Source: Isoptericola sp042668085 | GTDB lineage: Bacteria; Actinomycetota; Actinomycetes; Actinomycetales; Cellulomonadaceae | Length of the DNA: 7,955 nucleotides | Direction: 5' to 3' | Assembly: GCF_042668085.1 (NCBI RefSeq) | Contig: NZ_JBHVBO010000183.1 | Location: forward strand, 1 to 7,955 | Shown: in pieces, positions 5,799-7,955 of the stretch | Layout of the letters: each line of letters starts with the position of its first letter | Position numbering within the stretch: position 1 is the first letter of the stretch | Translations under genes and position numbers: made by a program | Notes under the pieces: model-generated | Database searches by the model: none | What the model was told of the DNA's origin: nothing | The model's input: only the letters and a program-made list of their open reading frames with translations

Positions 5799-5802
5799 CC
5801 GT
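5797..5802 (+). promoter_or_regulatory. Candidate -10 element (TACCGT) for the mocR-type gene
   Basis: TACCGT ends eight bases before the ATG at 5811, and no Shine-Dalgarno sequence lies between, so the transcript is probably leaderless or has a leader of a few bases. It overlaps a GGGTGTA repeat, which would suit autorepression. Confidence 0.4.
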
Positions 5803-5810
5803 CCAATTCC

Positions 5811-7253
5811 ATGGCTTCCGCCCAGACCAATTCGATCCTGGCGTGGGACACCGTGCTCGACCTCGGGGACGACGACGCCCCGCTGGTCGCGCGCCTCGAG
5901 CGCGCCGTGCGCGACGCCGTGCACGCCGGCCGCGTCCCCGGCGGGGCGGCGCTGCCGCCGTCGCGCGCCCTCGCGGAGACTCTGGGGGTGTCGCGGTGGG
6001 TCGTGACGGAGGTCTACGGCCAGCTCGTCGCGGAGGGGTTCTGCGAGGCGCGGGTCGGGTCCGGCACGCGGATCGCGGCCGGCGCGGCCGCGCACGCCAC
6101 GCCGAAGCACGCGACGACGGATCCCACCGGGTCTGCCGCCCCCGCACGCCGGGCGCGCCTGGACCTCGCCCCCGGCGTCCCCGACCTGCGGCACGTCCCC
6201 CGGGCGGCCTGGCTGCGGGCGCTGCGCGACACCCTCGCGGACACCCCCGACGCCGACCTGGGCGCCCCGCACCCCGCCGGCCACCCGGCGGCCCGCGCCG
6301 CCGTCGTCGAGTACCTGGCGCGGGCACGATCCACGTGCGCCGGCCCCGACGACGTCCTGGTGACGCACGGCGCCACCGACGGGATGACCCGGCTCGCCCG
6401 CGCGCTGCGCTCCGCCGGGCACCACGCCGTCCTGGTCGAGGACCCGAGCTGGGGCCGGCTGCGCGACGTCGCGCGCGACGCCGGCCTGGTCCCCGTGCCG
6501 GTGCCCGTGGACGGCCGCGGCATGGACGTCGACGCACTCGCCGCGGCCGCCGCACGGACCGGCGCCCGCGCCGCGCTGGTCACGCCGGCGCACCAGTTCC
6601 CCACCGGGGTGGCCCTTGCGCCCGAGCGCCGCGACGCGCTCGTGTCGTGGGCGCGCGCCGTCGACGGCCTCGTGGTCGAGGACGACTACGACGCCGAGTT
6701 CCGCTACGACCGGCGACCGGTCGCGGCGCTGCAGGGTCACGACCCGGGTCGCGTCGCGCTGCTCGGGTCGCTCAGCAAGACGGTCTCCCCCGCGTTCGGG
6801 CTCGGCTGGCTGGTGCTGCCGCCGCGCTGGCGGGAGCGCCTCGGCGCGGACGCGGGCGGCCCCGCGCCGTCGACGCTCGACCAGCTCGCGCTCGCCCGGT
6901 TCCTCATGGACGGCGGCTACGAGCGACACCTGCGCGCCGCCCGCGGCCGGTTCCGCGGGCGCCGGGCGGCCCTGCTCGCCGCGCTCGACGCCGCGCTCCC
7001 CGGCCTGCCGGTGAGCGGCCTCGCGGCGGGGCTGCACGTCCTGCTCGGGCTGCCCGACGGCGTCCCCGCCGCCGCGGTCGTCCGCGCCGCCGCCACGCGC
7101 GACGTCGGCGTCGTCGACCTGCGCCGCTACCGCGTCTCCGCCGCGGCGCCCGCGAGCGAGGCGCTCGTCGTCGGGTACGGCAACCTCGCCGACGCGCGCG
7201 TGGAGGGGGCGGTCGCCGGGCTGGCCGCCGCGTTGCGCGCCGTCAGCGGGTGA
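5811..7253 (+). CDS. MocR/PdxR-type regulator (GntR winged helix plus PLP aminotransferase-like domain)
   Basis: A transcription factor of 480 residues, the usual MocR length. Residues 22-88 form the GntR winged helix: PLVARLERAVRDAVHAGRV, then LPPSRALAETLGVSRWVV and VYGQLVAEGF. A linker of about 30 residues, rich in Ala and Thr, leads to a fold-type I aminotransferase domain (about 118-480). It has THGATDGM (185-192), the PLP-ring region VEDDYDAEFRYD (289-300) and the Schiff-base lysine K323 in GSLSKTVSPAFG (319-330). PLP binding therefore looks intact. The ATG at 5811 is chosen over an in-frame ATG 35 codons upstream because the earlier stretch is low-complexity and overlaps the divergent promoter region. 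The divergent aldo/keto reductase is its likely target. Whether it activates or represses cannot be told from sequence. Confidence 0.93.
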   Translation: MASAQTNSILAWDTVLDLGDDDAPLVARLERAVRDAVHAGRVPGGAALPPSRALAETLGVSRWVVTEVYGQLVAEGFCEARVGSGTRIAAGAAAHATPKHATTDPTGSAAPARRARLDLAPGVPDLRHVPRAAWLRALRDTLADTPDADLGAPHPAGHPAARAAVVEYLARARSTCAGPDDVLVTHGATDGMTRLARALRSAGHHAVLVEDPSWGRLRDVARDAGLVPVPVPVDGRGMDVDALAAAAARTGARAALVTPAHQFPTGVALAPERRDALVSWARAVDGLVVEDDYDAEFRYDRRPVAALQGHDPGRVALLGSLSKTVSPAFGLGWLVLPPRWRERLGADAGGPAPSTLDQLALARFLMDGGYERHLRAARGRFRGRRAALLAALDAALPGLPVSGLAAGLHVLLGLPDGVPAAAVVRAAATRDVGVVDLRRYRVSAAAPASEALVVGYGNLADARVEGAVAGLAAALRAVSG

Positions 7254-7267
7254 GCGGGGGTCTCACC
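7249..7267. terminator. Shared hairpin between convergent mocR and nitroreductase genes
   Basis: GGTGAG (7249-7254) pairs with CTCACC (7262-7267) around a seven-base loop. The stem again holds both TGA stop codons, which are only nine bases apart. The stem is short and lacks a T-run, so efficiency is uncertain. Confidence 0.4.
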
Positions 7268-7880
7268 ACCGCCCGCGGTGCACGACGTCCTCCAGCGGTT
7301 TGCGCCGGCGGCGCGTCGGGGAACCCTTCGCCGCGACGCCGGAACCCGCGTCGGCCGGGTGCCCCACGGCGACGACGCCGGTCTGCACCCACGCGTCGGG
7401 GATGCCGAACGCCTCCCGGAACACCGGCATCTCGCCGGCGCCGATGCCGAAGAAGCACGCGCCGAGGCCCTCGTCGACCGCCGTCTGCAGCATGAGGAGC
7501 GACGCCATGCCCGCGTCGACGTGCCAGTACGGCACCGGCCAGCGCGCCTCGTCGCGGTCGGTCCAGCCCTTGTCGGCCTCGGCATACCGGCCGAGGTAGG
7601 CGTCCTTCGAACACAGCGCGACGACCAGCACCGGGGCGGTGCGCATGCCGGCCAGCCAGGTGGACATGTCCCGCTCGGAGGCGGCCGGCGTCGCCGCCGT
7701 CCAGAACCGCTCGCGGTCCTCCGGCTCCGTCAGCACGAGGAACGACCAGCCCTGCGAGAAGCCCGCGCTGGGCGCCCGCACCGCGTTGCGCACCAGCCGG
7801 TCCACCGTCTCGGGCGGCACGGGCTCGTCCGTGAACCGCCGCACCATCCGCCGTCTGCGCACCACGTCCTGGAACTCCAC
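7263..7880 (-). CDS. Nitroreductase-family FMN oxidoreductase
   Basis: A flavoprotein of 205 residues, the normal size for a single-domain, dimeric member of the family; the substrate is unknown. FMN-phosphate-binding arginines lie in VVRRRRMVRRF (6-16). APSAGFSQGWSFLVL (36-50), DAGMASLLMLQTAVDEGLGACFFG (122-145) and the C-terminal RRRKPLEDVVHRGRW (191-205) are typical of actinobacterial members. I take the GTG at 7880 as the start: it begins the domain exactly, and a CAGGAT -10 ends seven bases upstream. In-frame ATGs upstream would add only a Gly/Arg-rich tail. FbiB, the F420 enzyme missing from this window, has a related C-terminal domain. This protein lacks the ligase half and is far from fbiA, so it should not be read as FbiB. 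Confidence 0.92.
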   Translation of the reverse strand: MEFQDVVRRRRMVRRFTDEPVPPETVDRLVRNAVRAPSAGFSQGWSFLVLTEPEDRERFWTAATPAASERDMSTWLAGMRTAPVLVVALCSKDAYLGRYAEADKGWTDRDEARWPVPYWHVDAGMASLLMLQTAVDEGLGACFFGIGAGEMPVFREAFGIPDAWVQTGVVAVGHPADAGSGVAAKGSPTRRRRKPLEDVVHRGRW

Positions 7881-7886
7881 GGGCCC

Positions 7887-7892
7887 ATCCTG
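7887..7892 (-). promoter_or_regulatory. Leaderless-type -10 element (CAGGAT) for the nitroreductase gene
   Basis: On the minus strand CAGGAT is followed by six bases and then the GTG at 7880. Both hexamer and spacing match the thiamine-binding gene. No Shine-Dalgarno sequence and no clear -35 are seen. Confidence 0.5.
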
Positions 7893-7940
7893 CCGCCCGC
7901 CACGCCCGGGCTCGGGCATCGAGCGTGCTGACTTGATCCT

Positions 7941-7955
7941 CAAACGGGCCGTTTG
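7941..7955. other. Perfect hairpin at the right edge
   Basis: CAAACG (7941-7946) pairs with CGTTTG (7950-7955) around GGC. The palindrome may continue past the edge, since the bases before it (GATCCT) are not yet matched. It is AT-richer than its surroundings. It could be the terminator of a gene to the right or an operator upstream of the nitroreductase gene; the cut prevents a decision. Confidence 0.4.

Noticed and set aside
4443..7037. Very long minus-strand open frame across the cupin, aldo/keto reductase and mocR genes
   Set aside because: Its translation is Arg/Gly/Ala-rich low-complexity sequence without domains. Long stop-free frames opposite real genes are expected at this GC content.
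4928..7495. Long plus-strand open frame antisense to the aldo/keto reductase gene and out of frame in mocR
   Set aside because: It is a compositional shadow with no recognisable motif; the genuine genes on both strands there have complete catalytic or binding motifs.
7263..7880. Nitroreductase-family gene as the missing F420 enzyme FbiB
   Set aside because: It has only the nitroreductase domain, no CofE-type ligase domain, and is separated from fbiA-fbiD by five unrelated genes.

Overview
The window looks like ordinary chromosomal DNA from a very GC-rich actinobacterium. Every real reading frame uses G or C almost without exception at the third codon position. A pair of coenzyme F420 genes, a MocR regulator, a MerR regulator and several leaderless-type starts all fit Actinobacteria. 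Proteins like the first (partial) one are, as I remember them, found in Cellulomonas-like Micrococcales, so that group is my best guess. I see no phage, plasmid, insertion sequence, CRISPR or RNA gene. Coding density is high and no gene-free stretch exceeds about 150 bases.

Layout from left to right. (1) At 1-967, on the minus strand, lies the N-terminal part of a protein of unknown function. It has what looks like a degenerate NucS-type nuclease fold followed by a Pro/Ala-rich tail that runs off the left edge. (2) At 1118-1435, minus strand, is a small thiamine-binding (MTH1187/YkoF-type) protein, divergent from (3). (3) At 1487-3144, plus strand, a two-gene F420 operon encodes FbiA (CofD) and FbiD (CofC), overlapping by four bases. 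These enzymes make the guanylylated C3 intermediate and transfer it to Fo. (4) At 3156-4285, minus strand, an SDR oxidoreductase and a MerR regulator form an operon. Its promoter has the MerR hallmark: an 18-bp dyad inside an over-long 20-bp spacer. (5) At 4390-4719, plus strand, is a small cupin. (6) At 4727-5707, minus strand, is an aldo/keto reductase, divergent from (7). (7) At 5811-7253, plus strand, is a MocR/PdxR-type regulator with an aminotransferase-like domain. The space between the last two carries a long imperfect inverted repeat and three copies of a GGGTGT motif. (8) At 7263-7880, minus strand, is an FMN nitroreductase-family protein. (9) A hairpin touches the right edge.

How the genes work together: fbiA and fbiD act in one pathway, but fbiB and fbiC are not in the window. 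The MerR and MocR regulators each sit beside a likely target (the SDR gene and the aldo/keto reductase gene), and regulation of those targets is inferred from promoter layout. The most informative structure is regulatory. Four or five starts have a -10 element only 6-8 bases upstream and no Shine-Dalgarno sequence. Two convergent gene pairs share hairpins whose stems contain both stop codons. I found no convincing new multi-gene system; the points worth a second look are the degenerate nuclease-like protein and the control regions.
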